From Yamadazyma tenuis (lineage: Eukaryota; Ascomycota; Pichiomycetes; Serinales; Debaryomycetaceae), in NCBI RefSeq assembly GCF_029203305.1, contig NC_089465.1, positions 1,079,592-1,143,591 of the forward strand: a stretch of DNA of 64,000 bases, written 5' to 3'. The notes beneath the pieces are model-generated. The model was not told the origin of the DNA. It made no database searches and saw only the letters and a list, made by a program, of their open reading frames with translations. The number at the start of each line of letters is the position of its first letter. The first letter of the stretch is position 1. Below are positions 1-11,132 of the stretch, one piece after another. Both the position numbers and the translations under genes were made by a program.

Positions 1-956
1 GGCAGCCCACACGGACGCTGCTAACAAACAAACACAATAAATATATAACATGTTATAGATCAATGCTGCAAAACGCGGCCTGGTATTTATATATCCTGGT
101 GAGGACACTGCCATGATAAGGCACGACCCCTCCCCCACCTTTCCCTGCGGGCGCCCCTCGGAAACGGTCGGAACCTCAAGAGGGAGTGCGGCGTGCCCTG
201 ACCGAGGACCCAAGCCTTCTGTTTGGTTAACCCTACAAACCCTCGGAAAACGCCCGGTCAAAGCCCAGAGGTCTCCCATTGGACTTCTCCCTTCCGTTCC
301 TCCGAACCCCCCCGTTCACTCCTGTAACCCCTGTTTTTGGCCCGCAAAAATGAAGATCCGAATCATGTGATCGGCACATCACGTGTCAACGTTTCGGTGC
401 GGCGGGCACTGTGACCGTGTCAGCGGCATGGTGTGTCCCGTAGCCGGACCTACTCGGTGACATGCCGACGCCACTCGGCCCATACAACTCCCCTCTCGTC
501 AGCAAAATTCTCCGTCACGTGCCGCTCCCTGTGTTTTGATGAAATTGGTTTGTGGTTTCCCCATACTTGGCTTCTCCACAATTTGAGATTCCACAAAAGA
601 CTGTTGCGGTTACATCGATAAATCGATACAAGGAAGCCTAGTGGGGGTTTCACTACCACCAGAGGCTTGAGAATGATAGCTCTGGTGAAGACGGTGACGG
701 CGGTGAAATCTGGAGTGGTGGGAGAGTATTTTGAGCGAGTTACCGGTGAAACATGGGGCAGTCGCCGTGGGCTACCGCCAGTGGCGGAGAGGGCTGCGGC
801 TGCGCACCGCCCTAAGCCAGCCCCATTCTCCGCGCCCTCGCCATCTCAAAAAAATTTTCCGTTGGCAAGTCCTCAGTCTCCCCACTTTAAGGATTTTGAG
901 AAATCTCATTTCAAAAAAAAAACCAATCGTGTAACAAAAGGCCCGTACTCTTCCTA
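1..956. promoter_or_regulatory. Upstream region of MIG1, no gene seen
   Basis: No convincing gene is present; short open frames here have no recognisable domains and overlap on both strands. Two perfect CACGTG E-boxes lie at 380-385 and 516-521, the kind of site bound by Cbf1, Pho4 or Tye7 in yeasts. An A-rich tract just before the MIG1 ATG (about 906-925) looks like a yeast 5' leader. The size is large for a yeast promoter and fits a regulated transcription-factor gene. Confidence 0.5.
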
Positions 957-2204
957 ATGTCGCTAAAGCAAGAAGATTCCAGCCCCCACGATGACGGGTT
1001 CGACTATGAGGAGACCACCTCCGGCACCAGCCCCATGGGTCACGACGACACCTCGGGCGTCCTCGCGGCCCACGGCGCTTCCCCCAACAAGAGGGACCCT
1101 AACTCCAGACCTTATAAATGCCCCATGTGTGACAAGGCTTTCCACCGCTTGGAACACCAAACTCGCCATATCCGCACGCATACGGGCGAAAAGCCCCATA
1201 GTTGTAACTACCCCGGGTGCTTCAAGAAGTTTCTGAGATCGGATGAACTCACCCGCCATTCACGAATCCACACCAACCCGAACTCCAGGAGGAATAAAAA
1301 CTTGCTGAAGAAAAAGGGCACGGGCGGTGGGGCTGGCGGCACATCCCACGACTTTGATACCAAGACCACGCCTCCGGCCAGTCCTCCTAATGGTAGGGCC
1401 GACCGGGGGTCCACCGCCACGTCATCCACCGCCGTGTTATCGGCAACTGAGACGTCTCCTGGTATCACCAGTGTTAAGATCGAGTCGTCCTCCGAAGACT
1501 TGCAGAAGATGCGGTCGATGTCGGACGAGGACTCGTCCCACGATTCGGCCAGTCCCATGGATAAGACGTATTCGAGTAGTTCCACCACCAACATCGACAT
1601 ATTGGCGTCTGCTGCCTCCCAGGAGCTCAACTTGTTGAACTCCAAGTCCTTGCCGTCGCTCACCGACTACTTCAAGACGTCCAACGTCTCCAACTCATTT
1701 TCCACCAATAATCTCCAATATTTGTCGAGTTTGGCGGTCAACCAGTATCATCCCAAACCCAAGCTCAATACCTTGTCGTCACTCAAGCGTATGACGCCGT
1801 TGGAGATGCCACACGCCTCCACCGGCATTCTCAAGGACACGGACTTGGACTATGTGAAGCAACGGCTTAAGAAGTCACGGCCCAACTCCCCCACATTATC
1901 CACCAAGAACTTCACGCTACCCAACTCACCGGTGTTGGGCTTAAGTCTGGTCACCACCCCCATCTTGTCGGCCAACAACAGTTCGACCAACTTGCACTCA
2001 TACTTCCAGAGCCATAATACCCATGGGACACGGCACCACGGGGTGCAGCAGCCGCCACCAGCCCCGGCCCCGGCCCCCGTCGCCCAGACCTCGAGCTACG
2101 CTGGCCTGGCAAACAACGAGGAGGACACCACGCACTTGCCCAGTATCCGGTCGTTGAAGTTGGACTTGCCGAAGAACATGTCGATTAATCAGGCATCCAG
2201 GTAG
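957..2204 (+). CDS. MIG1: Glucose-repression transcription factor Mig1
   Basis: A 415-residue C2H2 zinc-finger repressor. Two tandem fingers lie at about residues 52-107 (CPMC...HIRTH, linker TGEKP, then C-x4-C...HSRIH) and match the Mig1 fingers that bind GC boxes (SYGGGG) in glucose-repressed promoters. The rest is Ser/Thr/Pro-rich and low in structure. The C-terminal segment [14 protein letters not shown] resembles the Leu-rich effector end of Mig1. In the second finger the invariant Ser of KKFSRSDEL is encoded by CTG (1233-1235), so CTG must be read as Ser. Mig1 normally recruits Tup1/Cyc8 in glucose and leaves the nucleus when Snf1 is active; that is family knowledge, not visible here. 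It ends about 280 bp from the convergent GCN1 3' end. Confidence 0.93.
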   Translation: MSLKQEDSSPHDDGFDYEETTSGTSPMGHDDTSGVLAAHGASPNKRDPNSRPYKCPMCDKAFHRLEHQTRHIRTHTGEKPHSCNYPGCFKKFLRSDELTRHSRIHTNPNSRRNKNLLKKKGTGGGAGGTSHDFDTKTTPPASPPNGRADRGSTATSSTAVLSATETSPGITSVKIESSSEDLQKMRSMSDEDSSHDSASPMDKTYSSSSTTNIDILASAASQELNLLNSKSLPSLTDYFKTSNVSNSFSTNNLQYLSSLAVNQYHPKPKLNTLSSLKRMTPLEMPHASTGILKDTDLDYVKQRLKKSRPNSPTLSTKNFTLPNSPVLGLSLVTTPILSANNSSTNLHSYFQSHNTHGTRHHGVQQPPPAPAPAPVAQTSSYAGLANNEEDTTHLPSIRSLKLDLPKNMSINQASR

Positions 2205-2485
2205 GATCCAGAGTCCATCAAGGGAGGTACGATCAAGAGTTGTTCAACCAGGGAGGTAGAACCTGCCGTCGACAGCTCATGGCAACGTTGACGGACTCTT
2301 CTTGTAATATAGAATGTAAAATAAACATTAATCCACTGAAACTTATGCAAGTCCCCATCTGGAACTTAACATATCGCATTAGGTAAAATATCCTCGCTCA
2401 AATTTAATATAAATATATTAATCGGTTCTAACCTTAATCCTACTCTACGTTGACACTGCTGGCTGAGATGCTTCTCTCCCAGTGT

Positions 2486-5400
2486 CTAAATCCCCCCGAT
2501 CGACCAGATCTCCTGCTCGTCCTCGATTCGGTCACTAAACAACGTCTCTTCGTCTCCTCCCTGCTCAATTCTCTCCACCTCGATCTTCGCCAACCTCACT
2601 GCCACTCTCTTTGTGTAGTCGCCTATCGATCTTTTAATAAACTTCAAGCCAAGCTCAGCAACTTCGATATTATCTGGTTGTTTGTCAAACCAAGTGTTGA
2701 AAACCTGCTCTGTTTCAGTGAGCTTCAACACCGACAAATAACACTTTTCGGCAGCCAACTTCACTGGGATCACCATCGACCGCACCTGGTTGAACACAAC
2801 CGGGATCACAAGGTCTAAGTTGTTTTCAAGGTAGTCATACTTCAATCTGCCAACCGTTCTCAACACAATGATGGAAATACGCTTGGTATCCACAAGTACA
2901 TCGGGATTCGAAATCAACTTACACAACTGGTACACCAACCGGCTGGCCTGGTCCTGTGAAAGCTCTGCTTCACACAACAAGAGTTTGCCGATGGCCATGG
3001 CGGAATTGTCACCAATGAACGGGTCGAGGATGTCGCTCGAGGACACTAAGAACTCGGTGATGGGGTCCAATAGACTCGTCAACTTGGAGCTCGACTCCTT
3101 CAAGAACGCATTGAGTCCAATAAGCGAGAACCTCAATTGGTCTCTATCCTTGGTCAAAATCTTCGTCTTGACAATGGTTTCGGTTTCCTCCACTGACAAG
3201 ATCTTGGAGAGTGTTCCCAAAAGTTTGGCATACTGCAAGCTGATTTTACCCTTGACATTGGCAAACTCATCTTCAATCAAACTCATGATATTCTGCTTAC
3301 TCGACTCGTTCAACTTATCACCGGCCTTTTGAACGATTTCCAAAATGGCCTTTAACATGGTCAACTTGATTTCCTCAACATCGCTATTTTTGCAGCCACT
3401 GATCAACTCGATAATCAACGAGTCAATACGTGGTTGGAACTTGATCAAGATTCCCAACCCTTCCACCGACCGGTTTCTCAACTCGTCATTGTTGGGATCA
3501 CTCAAGAGCCGTACAAATGTTCTTTGTAACTGTGGAATAAAAGGTCTTAAGAATTGTGGGATCTTCAACAACAAGTTGTTGATGGCCATCAAAATGCTGG
3601 CCTTAATGTTCGAGTTGACCTTTTCACCGATTACTCTGATCAATGGACCCGTGATCACGGTGGAAAATGGTCTTAAGTTTTCTCCAGGAGTTTTTTCCAC
3701 AATATCGGCAATACCCATCGCACTTACTTCTCTTTGTTCACTGTTACCGTACATCAACCCTTGCAAGAAAATCGGTAAGATACAGTTGGGGCCCTTGGGC
3801 AACTTGAAGGCATCCAACTCTTCACCTTTGACTCCTGTTAACATCAATGATTGCTGAGCGGGCTTGGCCAACTTTTCAAGTGACTCCTTTGGTTGGGCTT
3901 TGATCAACGCACTCAAGGCTTCAAACGTTCCCTTGACCACTTCAGCAGACTTGTCACCCAAAGAAAGGATAAACGATTGCACCATGTCCACCAAGTAAAC
4001 AGAATAGTCCAAGTTTGTGTTTTCAAAGAACATTGCCAATCTTTCGAAAACAGCTGCTCTTTTTCTATAATCTTCGTGTTTGGTCAACGACAATAATGTC
4101 TGCATCAACGGGTTGACTCCGTCTTGGTCATTAATAGAAGCCAAGATCTTGTCCAACGACTTCTTGATGAAATCACGGTTGTCTTCCGAATCAGCACCAA
4201 TAATCAAGTCCATCAACGTGTTGATGATCAACGTTAACTTTCTGTATAACGCATTTCCAGCCACTGACGCCAACGAACTCAAGGCTCCCACCTTAAAGTT
4301 GTCGATGGGAGGAGACAACAACGTAGGGATCAAGATTGGGAAGATCACATCAGACTTGGTCGACATGATATCTTGTAAAGCCAAAAGAGCGTATTCGGAA
4401 TCGTTGGACTCCAACTTATTCAATAAGTTTGGAATGATTTCGTCAATGACCTTCTTGCCCAACTCGGTTTGTAAAGTATCAAATGCCACTGCAGAGGCAT
4501 TTCTGACATTGGCAGATTCGTCCATAAGAGTCTTATAGACTATTTCAATAAATATGTCCTGGAACTCAATTAACCCTTCCTCAGACGTGGACTTGATCAA
4601 CTCCGTCAATGCAATACAAACACCTTCCTTGATGTTGGCATCATCAGACTCTAATAACTGTAACAAGTTGGGTAGAACCTGTGATAATGAGTTGCCAGCC
4701 CCGACTCTCTTGACCATTTCTCCCATGGTATTGGCTGCAATGGTCTTTTCAACTTCTTCATCGGATGCCAACTTCTTGATGATGACTTCCACAAGAGCAG
4801 GTAAGATCTCCTTGACCATCTTAGGAGTGTTGGCCACAAGAGCCTTCCAAATCTCAACAGCCTTGTTTCTGACAATTCCATTGACATCACTTCTACACAT
4901 GAACAACAATGCCAACACTGTATCTCTGTGAGACTTACCCAAGATCGAGATTAAGGACTTGTTAATTTCACCATTGTTGGTGTCCAAGTCCTCTCCATCG
5001 ATCAACTCGTTCTTTCCAGAGATTCCAGTGACTTGGAACAACAAGTCTCCGGTCAATTCGACCGACGACAATCTGATTCGGTAGTTGACATCGTTCAACC
5101 CGTTTTCCAATTCGGGCAACAACAAGTCAATGGCAATCTTGGCGTAGTTTCTGACAATCAACCTTCCTGACCTCAAGGCCATATCTCTGATTTCTTCGTC
5201 TGTGTCGGCTAAACCGTTCAAGATGGGAGGAATAATTTTACTCAAGTATGGAGCAAATTGAGAACCGAAGCATACTGGTAAGTACAAGAGTAACGGCATG
5301 AAACCTGCTCTGACAAAGCTCTTGGAAGACTTTGCATTGGATAAGATCACCGGCAAGAGCTCGTCCAACTTGCTTAATCCTAAACCACAAATAACTTCAG

Positions 5401-8400
5401 CCAATGCTTGAGCAGAACCCAACCTATCCCCAGCTTTAGCTTCATCTTGCAAGTTTCCTAACAACTTAGGAATCAAATCTGGGAACTGTTCCTCGCCCAA
5501 CTTCTCCACCAAAGAACCCAAAGCTCTAGCAGCAGTGGATCTGGTGGCAGGAACGGGGTCCACCATGGAAATCTCCAATTCTTGTATTAAGGTGTTCAAG
5601 TAAGGTTTCAAATCCTTCGTATCCACCAAAATGGCCATATTACCAACAATTTGACAGGCCTTTCTTTTGGTGGATGCAGACCGGTCCTTCATACCTCTGT
5701 GGATGACGTGGATAATCAATGCCAATGAAGGGCCATCGATGTAGTGAACAAATTGGGTTTTGATCAACTTGTCCAAGGCCGCATCGGTATGCCTGGTAGG
5801 ATCACCAATGGCCTTGATCAAGTCAGGAACAACTCTTTGGATTTCCGGGTTTCTGATGACTTCCCCAAATCTCTTAAGAGAGAGATCTGCTGCTTTCCGG
5901 ACCTCTTTATGGGTATCGTTTAAGACACCCACGATTTCTGGAATGATTATCGACAACGAAGAAGACAACTGTGCTGGGTCCAAGTAGGCCATTGAACCCA
6001 AAAGTTCAACAGACCCTTTCTTGGACCGCCAAGCAGTCTCGTCCAAGTGGGAAATAGCCAAAGGAATCAACTTCTTGACGCCAAAACTCGTTGTGTTTGA
6101 CATGATGATCTTAGCAGCTCTGTCTGTGGCCAATCTAACTTCTGCCGACTGATCTCCCAATGACTTCAAGAGGTTGGGCAAGATCTCAATCACGTAAGGT
6201 TCAAAGAATTTACCCAACGTGAAAGACAAGCATTCGTAAGCCAAAGAAACAGACTCTCTTTTGATAGTGCTCTTCTTGTCTTCAACGGCATCCCCCAATA
6301 ATCTCATTACATCGAAATCTTGCAATGCTTTAATACCCAATCCTTTCACCACCCCGGCAATTCCATAAGCAGCACCTTTCCTGGTGCTCACATCATGGGA
6401 TACGTCAAACAAGTCGTCAAAGAGTCTGTCGACGTAGGCTCGCAAGAATTTTGTCTCGAACAAATGCACCAAGGATGCCAAACACTTGGAAATGGCAATC
6501 TGGACATTTTCACTCGGGGTCTTCAAAGTCACGATTAATCTGTCCAAGATGATGTTGATTCTGTTGTCACTCGAATCAAAGTGTTTTCCTAAGGATCCAT
6601 ACAAGATGATGATGGACTCTTTGATGTTATTATCAGTGATGGTTTCAAGGGAACTCTCAAAGATGGGCACCAAACTCTCCAAGTGGTCCAAACTGAAGTA
6701 GCTGATGATCTCTATACCCGAGTCCTGGAGTTCCTGGCGTACTAATTCGTTTTTGTCGTTCAAGGCCTTTTCATTGATCAAGAACTTAAACACCCGGGCG
6801 ATTTGGGCATCGTTGAACAATGGAGTCATTAACTTCAACGTCAAGGCCACAGTGGATCGCATTTCCCATTGGTCTATGTTGGTGACTGAGCTCTTGATAA
6901 CCAACCCAAACTCATCCAACTTGGGGGGTGGTGGTTTGGAGTGAGTATCGTAGAAACTGAACATAAACTGCAAGAATTCATCCAATTTTCCCAGTTCGAA
7001 TCCTTTCACAGAGTCAAAGATAGAGGTTGCGATTGACAATCTCAACCCTGAGTCTTGTTCGTTGGAGAAAGACTCCAAGATCTCGAAAGGAGTGACTTCG
7101 GTAATAGTGAAGCTGTTCTCACTCCAGATGGTTTGAGATACACTGGCAATACGATCCTCATTATCGTGAAGAGTGATCCAGATCTCGTTGCAGGTGTCCA
7201 TGGGCAACTCGAACTCCAGATCAAGCACTTCCAAAATGGTGAGTTTGGTATTGACATCAGAAGTGATCAAACTATCAAGCAATATCTTCAAATCAGGTAC
7301 TTCAAAGTTCAAAGAAATGTTGGAACACACCGACATAAAACAGTCCTTGGCCATCTTCAGCTTGGAAGGCAATTTGATTAACTTCAAGATGAGGTTCAAG
7401 ATGTCGTACCTAGGAATGAGCTCACTAGCAAAAATCTCCGCATGGCTGTTGAGGATCTCAATGGCCAAAAGAAGTTGTTCTTCCTTCGGGTCTTCATTCA
7501 CAAACTCGGACGTTGTCACAAGCTTGGAGGATTTGACAGCCACGTCGTAGCCAATGCTCAAGATCTTGATTAACATTGGGTACAAATAGGACATGGAAAC
7601 AAAGTCTAAGGTCATTTGGTCCGAAAGGAACTTGATTCTGAACAAGATCCTGGAAATAACCGAGTCATCCACCAGTTGGTTTGTGTAGAACTTGATGGTG
7701 TTCAAAGCTACCAACTGCTTGAAACTAAGGTCAAAGTTGGACCAAATGCACGTTGATAAGTGTATGAACGTGGTGGAAAACAAGTTGCAGGTCACTCTGT
7801 TGATCAAGTCAAAGTTCTCAAACAACCCAGTCAAAATGGTCATCAAGCTGGGGAACCAGGTCTCAATGTCGGTGTTGAAGTTCTTCGAGATATCGACCAA
7901 CTCGTTGATGATGTTGAAGTCCTTGATCAAGTTGTTGACTTTGGTCTGGGTGTCTCGCTTGATAAGGTCTTCCTTGGCTTTCTGCTGGTTAACCAACTTT
8001 TGGTCTTCTTTGGACACCTTCTTCAACTCTTGGCGCAAGTCCATTTCCCACTTCTGGGTTTCGTAGTCCTTGGAGTTCTTATTCAACTCGAGCTTTGAGT
8101 TCTTCAATACATTCACCACCGGGAACTCCGAGTCGTTCTGCCAGATCTTAAACGTGAGATCGTCGATGTGGAAGTCCAACTCGTGTTTGAAGGAAGATAT
8201 CAATTGGGGGATAATGAGCTTAGGCACCACAAAACACAACTGACCCATGGTGACAATAGCACTTCTGTAAATAGGTGAGTCGGTGGGCTGGGTATCCAAG
8301 ATCTCCAACGTCAATTGGTAGATTGAGGTGAAATTCTCGGTGATGTACTGTTCTATGGGCAAAGAAATCAACAGGGTCAAGCCGATCCACCCGTTTTTAA

Positions 8401-10213
8401 TTTTGAACGGTTCGTAATTTGCAACCAACGTTAATTTGGGTGAGTTGTTGATTCTGATCAACTTCTTCAACACATTCGAGGTGTGTTTATAGTCTAGGTT
8501 CAAGTCGTCGGTGGCTGAAAGAGTATCAGCTTTGACAAGGTAGTCAAATGTTGAATCGATCAACGTTCCAGCTATCTTCTCGCGGGTTTGTGAGTCGGAG
8601 ACCACAGATAAACAGTGGTTTCTGGATAACAGTGGAGCATTGGACGATGCCAACAAGTACAACCAGCAGAACCCATAGTCGTCTTTGTGGAAGTCAGGCC
8701 CCACGATTTCCAAGAGTTTAGCACCCCAACTAAGATCATTCGGTTCAGTTAACTTACTGAATATCTTAATGGAAATGACGTGAATCTTGTCGTTCACAAA
8801 TACCTTGTCCAAATCCACCGGCAAGTCGAATTTCTTGATGATATATATAGAGACGAAAATGCAGGAAACACCTTTGCTGTTGACGAGGATCAAAGGTGAA
8901 GCAAGGAACTCGCTGATGGTGGCTGCAAAATCCAAGGATTCGACTTTCTTCACATCGTTGAACTTGGGATTGGCCTCGAGGAAGTTCCCGATGGCCGTGA
9001 ACCACAAGCTCCTCAAGTTGGGTTTCTTGTTCTTGGATCCATCATTGACCAAAGCCTGGTACGTGGGAGCGAACTCAGAGTTGAAGTAGTTGGTAACAAA
9101 TGCCTGGATCAAGTGTGTTAACGTCTGTTCATTCATATCTTTTTTTATTATCGGCACCAATGCGTCCAACAACAGCTCCTTGTTGTCGAAATCTACATGG
9201 GCAACCAACTTGTAGATCAAGACCTTGGAGTCCACTGTGGCAGTCTTGGCCAAGTCAATTAAGGCTCTGTAGTCCGAAAAGCCCAAACGCACCAACATGT
9301 TGTAACACTCACTTCGGACAGTTTCCTTGGTGTTTTTCAACCCGTTCAAGACCTTGGCGATAAACTTACTATCGTTTATGGCCTGTTTGACAGGTGGATG
9401 GTTAATGTTCTGGAGAATCCTAGGAATCAAATAGCCCAACGAAAGTTCCGAGTTCTTCATGATAAGCTTTTCAAAGGGCGTCAATAAGTCAGTTGCATTG
9501 GTGGCATTGACAAATTCGTCGGTGAAGGCGCCAAACAATTCCAAGGAGTAAGAGTTTGGAACTTTAGGAAACGATGCGGTGATGAGGCTGTTAAATTGTT
9601 CGATAATCTCGGTGTCTTTTGTAGCCAAGTGGTAGTGCAACTCGGGAGACGTCGGCTGCAAGTCGACACACGTAGCCACCACGAGCGACACAAGATTAAG
9701 GTCGAAGTCACTGGAGATAAACCAGTCAATGAGGTCTTTGGTTAACACTTTTGACAAGGTGAGTTTTGTATTGGCAACAATGGACCTGAAGATTCTCTTA
9801 TCTCTGGAGCCGTGATTGTGGGATGCCTCTAAACACATATCGAGGACTCTGGCCCACACATGTAGCAATTTGGGGTCATTTTTCATAGGGACCTGTTCGA
9901 TAAGTAGAGAACACCAGGTCAACAACGTCAATAAGTCGGTCAAAGCAATGGACTTGTCGGACTCGGCGATGGGAGCAATGAATCCAAGGACCTTCTGGTG
10001 GTGGCCCAAGGCGATGAAGTGTCGGACGATATTGGCCACTTGGGATCTACTTTGACTATCCTGGTAATGGCTGTAGGATCTTAAACAAAAGGCGAGCAAG
10101 AGCGGCTGGTCCTCAGGAGAAAGAGTGTTTGCCTCCAATTGGTTGCTAAGGTCACGGAGATACGGCACGCGCACCTTGGTGAGCGAGCTACGTAGTTTTG
10201 TGCCGTCTATCAT
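2486..10213 (-). CDS. GCN1: eIF2-alpha kinase activator Gcn1 (HEAT-repeat giant)
   Basis: A 2575-residue protein made almost entirely of HEAT repeats, close to the usual length of about 2670. The middle third carries the eEF3-like HEAT block (for example VSTRKGAAYGIAGVVKGLG and the repeated ATRSTAARALGSL type units). Gcn1 binds translating, stalled or collided ribosomes together with Gcn20 and passes the uncharged-tRNA signal to the kinase Gcn2, starting general amino-acid control. The region that binds the Gcn2 RWD domain is expected in the C-terminal third. An open frame extends eight codons upstream to a TTG, so the ATG at 10213 (MIDGTKLRSS) is taken as the start. The 211-bp gap to CTH2 holds its promoter. 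Confidence 0.95.
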   Translation of the reverse strand: MIDGTKLRSSLTKVRVPYLRDLSNQLEANTLSPEDQPLLLAFCLRSYSHYQDSQSRSQVANIVRHFIALGHHQKVLGFIAPIAESDKSIALTDLLTLLTWCSLLIEQVPMKNDPKLLHVWARVLDMCLEASHNHGSRDKRIFRSIVANTKLTLSKVLTKDLIDWFISSDFDLNLVSLVVATCVDLQPTSPELHYHLATKDTEIIEQFNSLITASFPKVPNSYSLELFGAFTDEFVNATNATDLLTPFEKLIMKNSELSLGYLIPRILQNINHPPVKQAINDSKFIAKVLNGLKNTKETVRSECYNMLVRLGFSDYRALIDLAKTATVDSKVLIYKLVAHVDFDNKELLLDALVPIIKKDMNEQTLTHLIQAFVTNYFNSEFAPTYQALVNDGSKNKKPNLRSLWFTAIGNFLEANPKFNDVKKVESLDFAATISEFLASPLILVNSKGVSCIFVSIYIIKKFDLPVDLDKVFVNDKIHVISIKIFSKLTEPNDLSWGAKLLEIVGPDFHKDDYGFCWLYLLASSNAPLLSRNHCLSVVSDSQTREKIAGTLIDSTFDYLVKADTLSATDDLNLDYKHTSNVLKKLIRINNSPKLTLVANYEPFKIKNGWIGLTLLISLPIEQYITENFTSIYQLTLEILDTQPTDSPIYRSAIVTMGQLCFVVPKLIIPQLISSFKHELDFHIDDLTFKIWQNDSEFPVVNVLKNSKLELNKNSKDYETQKWEMDLRQELKKVSKEDQKLVNQQKAKEDLIKRDTQTKVNNLIKDFNIINELVDISKNFNTDIETWFPSLMTILTGLFENFDLINRVTCNLFSTTFIHLSTCIWSNFDLSFKQLVALNTIKFYTNQLVDDSVISRILFRIKFLSDQMTLDFVSMSYLYPMLIKILSIGYDVAVKSSKLVTTSEFVNEDPKEEQLLLAIEILNSHAEIFASELIPRYDILNLILKLIKLPSKLKMAKDCFMSVCSNISLNFEVPDLKILLDSLITSDVNTKLTILEVLDLEFELPMDTCNEIWITLHDNEDRIASVSQTIWSENSFTITEVTPFEILESFSNEQDSGLRLSIATSIFDSVKGFELGKLDEFLQFMFSFYDTHSKPPPPKLDEFGLVIKSSVTNIDQWEMRSTVALTLKLMTPLFNDAQIARVFKFLINEKALNDKNELVRQELQDSGIEIISYFSLDHLESLVPIFESSLETITDNNIKESIIILYGSLGKHFDSSDNRINIILDRLIVTLKTPSENVQIAISKCLASLVHLFETKFLRAYVDRLFDDLFDVSHDVSTRKGAAYGIAGVVKGLGIKALQDFDVMRLLGDAVEDKKSTIKRESVSLAYECLSFTLGKFFEPYVIEILPNLLKSLGDQSAEVRLATDRAAKIIMSNTTSFGVKKLIPLAISHLDETAWRSKKGSVELLGSMAYLDPAQLSSSLSIIIPEIVGVLNDTHKEVRKAADLSLKRFGEVIRNPEIQRVVPDLIKAIGDPTRHTDAALDKLIKTQFVHYIDGPSLALIIHVIHRGMKDRSASTKRKACQIVGNMAILVDTKDLKPYLNTLIQELEISMVDPVPATRSTAARALGSLVEKLGEEQFPDLIPKLLGNLQDEAKAGDRLGSAQALAEVICGLGLSKLDELLPVILSNAKSSKSFVRAGFMPLLLYLPVCFGSQFAPYLSKIIPPILNGLADTDEEIRDMALRSGRLIVRNYAKIAIDLLLPELENGLNDVNYRIRLSSVELTGDLLFQVTGISGKNELIDGEDLDTNNGEINKSLISILGKSHRDTVLALLFMCRSDVNGIVRNKAVEIWKALVANTPKMVKEILPALVEVIIKKLASDEEVEKTIAANTMGEMVKRVGAGNSLSQVLPNLLQLLESDDANIKEGVCIALTELIKSTSEEGLIEFQDIFIEIVYKTLMDESANVRNASAVAFDTLQTELGKKVIDEIIPNLLNKLESNDSEYALLALQDIMSTKSDVIFPILIPTLLSPPIDNFKVGALSSLASVAGNALYRKLTLIINTLMDLIIGADSEDNRDFIKKSLDKILASINDQDGVNPLMQTLLSLTKHEDYRKRAAVFERLAMFFENTNLDYSVYLVDMVQSFILSLGDKSAEVVKGTFEALSALIKAQPKESLEKLAKPAQQSLMLTGVKGEELDAFKLPKGPNCILPIFLQGLMYGNSEQREVSAMGIADIVEKTPGENLRPFSTVITGPLIRVIGEKVNSNIKASILMAINNLLLKIPQFLRPFIPQLQRTFVRLLSDPNNDELRNRSVEGLGILIKFQPRIDSLIIELISGCKNSDVEEIKLTMLKAILEIVQKAGDKLNESSKQNIMSLIEDEFANVKGKISLQYAKLLGTLSKILSVEETETIVKTKILTKDRDQLRFSLIGLNAFLKESSSKLTSLLDPITEFLVSSSDILDPFIGDNSAMAIGKLLLCEAELSQDQASRLVYQLCKLISNPDVLVDTKRISIIVLRTVGRLKYDYLENNLDLVIPVVFNQVRSMVIPVKLAAEKCYLSVLKLTETEQVFNTWFDKQPDNIEVAELGLKFIKRSIGDYTKRVAVRLAKIEVERIEQGGDEETLFSDRIEDEQEIWSIGGI

Positions 10214-10424
10214 GGATGGTCTATGGTAGGCTTGCAATTGATCTGATATTACTCACAGTGCGAGTTGAAAAATTTTCCCATTACCCGGAAGCCAGGGACA
10301 GACGGGGTGCGGGAGCGTACGGCGGTACTCCAGGACGGTGCGGCCACCGAAACTACTTTTCGCAACCAAATCGTGAATACATTAACCATTCCAATAAATA
10401 ATCTATAAACCTTTTTTTGCTCTT

Positions 10425-11132
10425 TCAATGACCGTGCTTAAAACAACACCGGTTACCGTACCGGCACGAGCCAAACCGTGACCAGTTTGCACATGGCTTG
10501 GACCGCCAGTTAGAGGGCCTTTCAACCCGTTTAAGCTCGCACTCGCCGTGCGCAAACTGACACTTGTTGCCATAGGGACAATAACTGTTCTTCATAAATG
10601 AGCCACACAACTCCGTCTTGTACAACTGCGTGTTCACCGGCTTCTTATCCTCGACCGACCCGGGTGTGCTCGAGATGGGGGAAAGGCTGACACCAGATTT
10701 AAAGGGGGAAGCCAGGTTGATGGACGCCAAGTTGGCGGCGGTGAGGGACTGGCCCAGCGACGCAAACGGGTCGCAAGGGTCGGCAAACGGTGGGGCGCTC
10801 GTAGTGCTGGCACCTGACGGGCCATAGATATAATTCAAGTCGTAGTCAATTCCCGAGTTCAAGAGCGAACAGGATGAGCTGGACCCAGTGGAGGTGTTTG
10901 AGTTGACCTTGGAAAGGGCGGCGAGGCTGGTGGTCAGAGCCACGAGAGCCACTGCCAGGGACACTCCAGGGGGTGATATCTGGCTGGGAGTTGCCTGGTT
11001 GATGGATACTTGATTTTGGGAATATTGGGAACCAGCCCAGATATTGTGGCGTACTGCTGGAGATTGATGTGAATGGAGGTGACGAGTGTCATCAGTAGAC
11101 CACAAGTCGGACAACAAATCGATGGAAGTCAT
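10425..11132 (-). CDS. CTH2: Tandem CCCH zinc-finger mRNA-decay factor (Tis11/Cth2 family)
   Basis: A 235-residue protein with two C-terminal CCCH fingers, both C-x8-C-x5-C-x3-H: the first in YKTELCGSFMKNSYC, the second in KPCANWSRFGSC, ending at the stop with KHGH. The YKTEL lead-in is diagnostic for the tristetraprolin/Tis11 family. Such proteins bind AU-rich elements in 3' UTRs and hasten mRNA decay; in budding yeast Cth1/Cth2 do this under iron limitation. The N-terminal 160 residues are Ser/Ala/Asn-rich with no clear domain. The start is the ATG at 11132 (MTSIDLLSDLWS); an upstream TTG in frame was rejected. CTH1 versus CTH2 identity cannot be settled from sequence alone. Confidence 0.85.
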   Translation of the reverse strand: MTSIDLLSDLWSTDDTRHLHSHQSPAVRHNIWAGSQYSQNQVSINQATPSQISPPGVSLAVALVALTTSLAALSKVNSNTSTGSSSSCSLLNSGIDYDLNYIYGPSGASTTSAPPFADPCDPFASLGQSLTAANLASINLASPFKSGVSLSPISSTPGSVEDKKPVNTQLYKTELCGSFMKNSYCPYGNKCQFAHGECELKRVERPSNWRSKPCANWSRFGSCRYGNRCCFKHGH

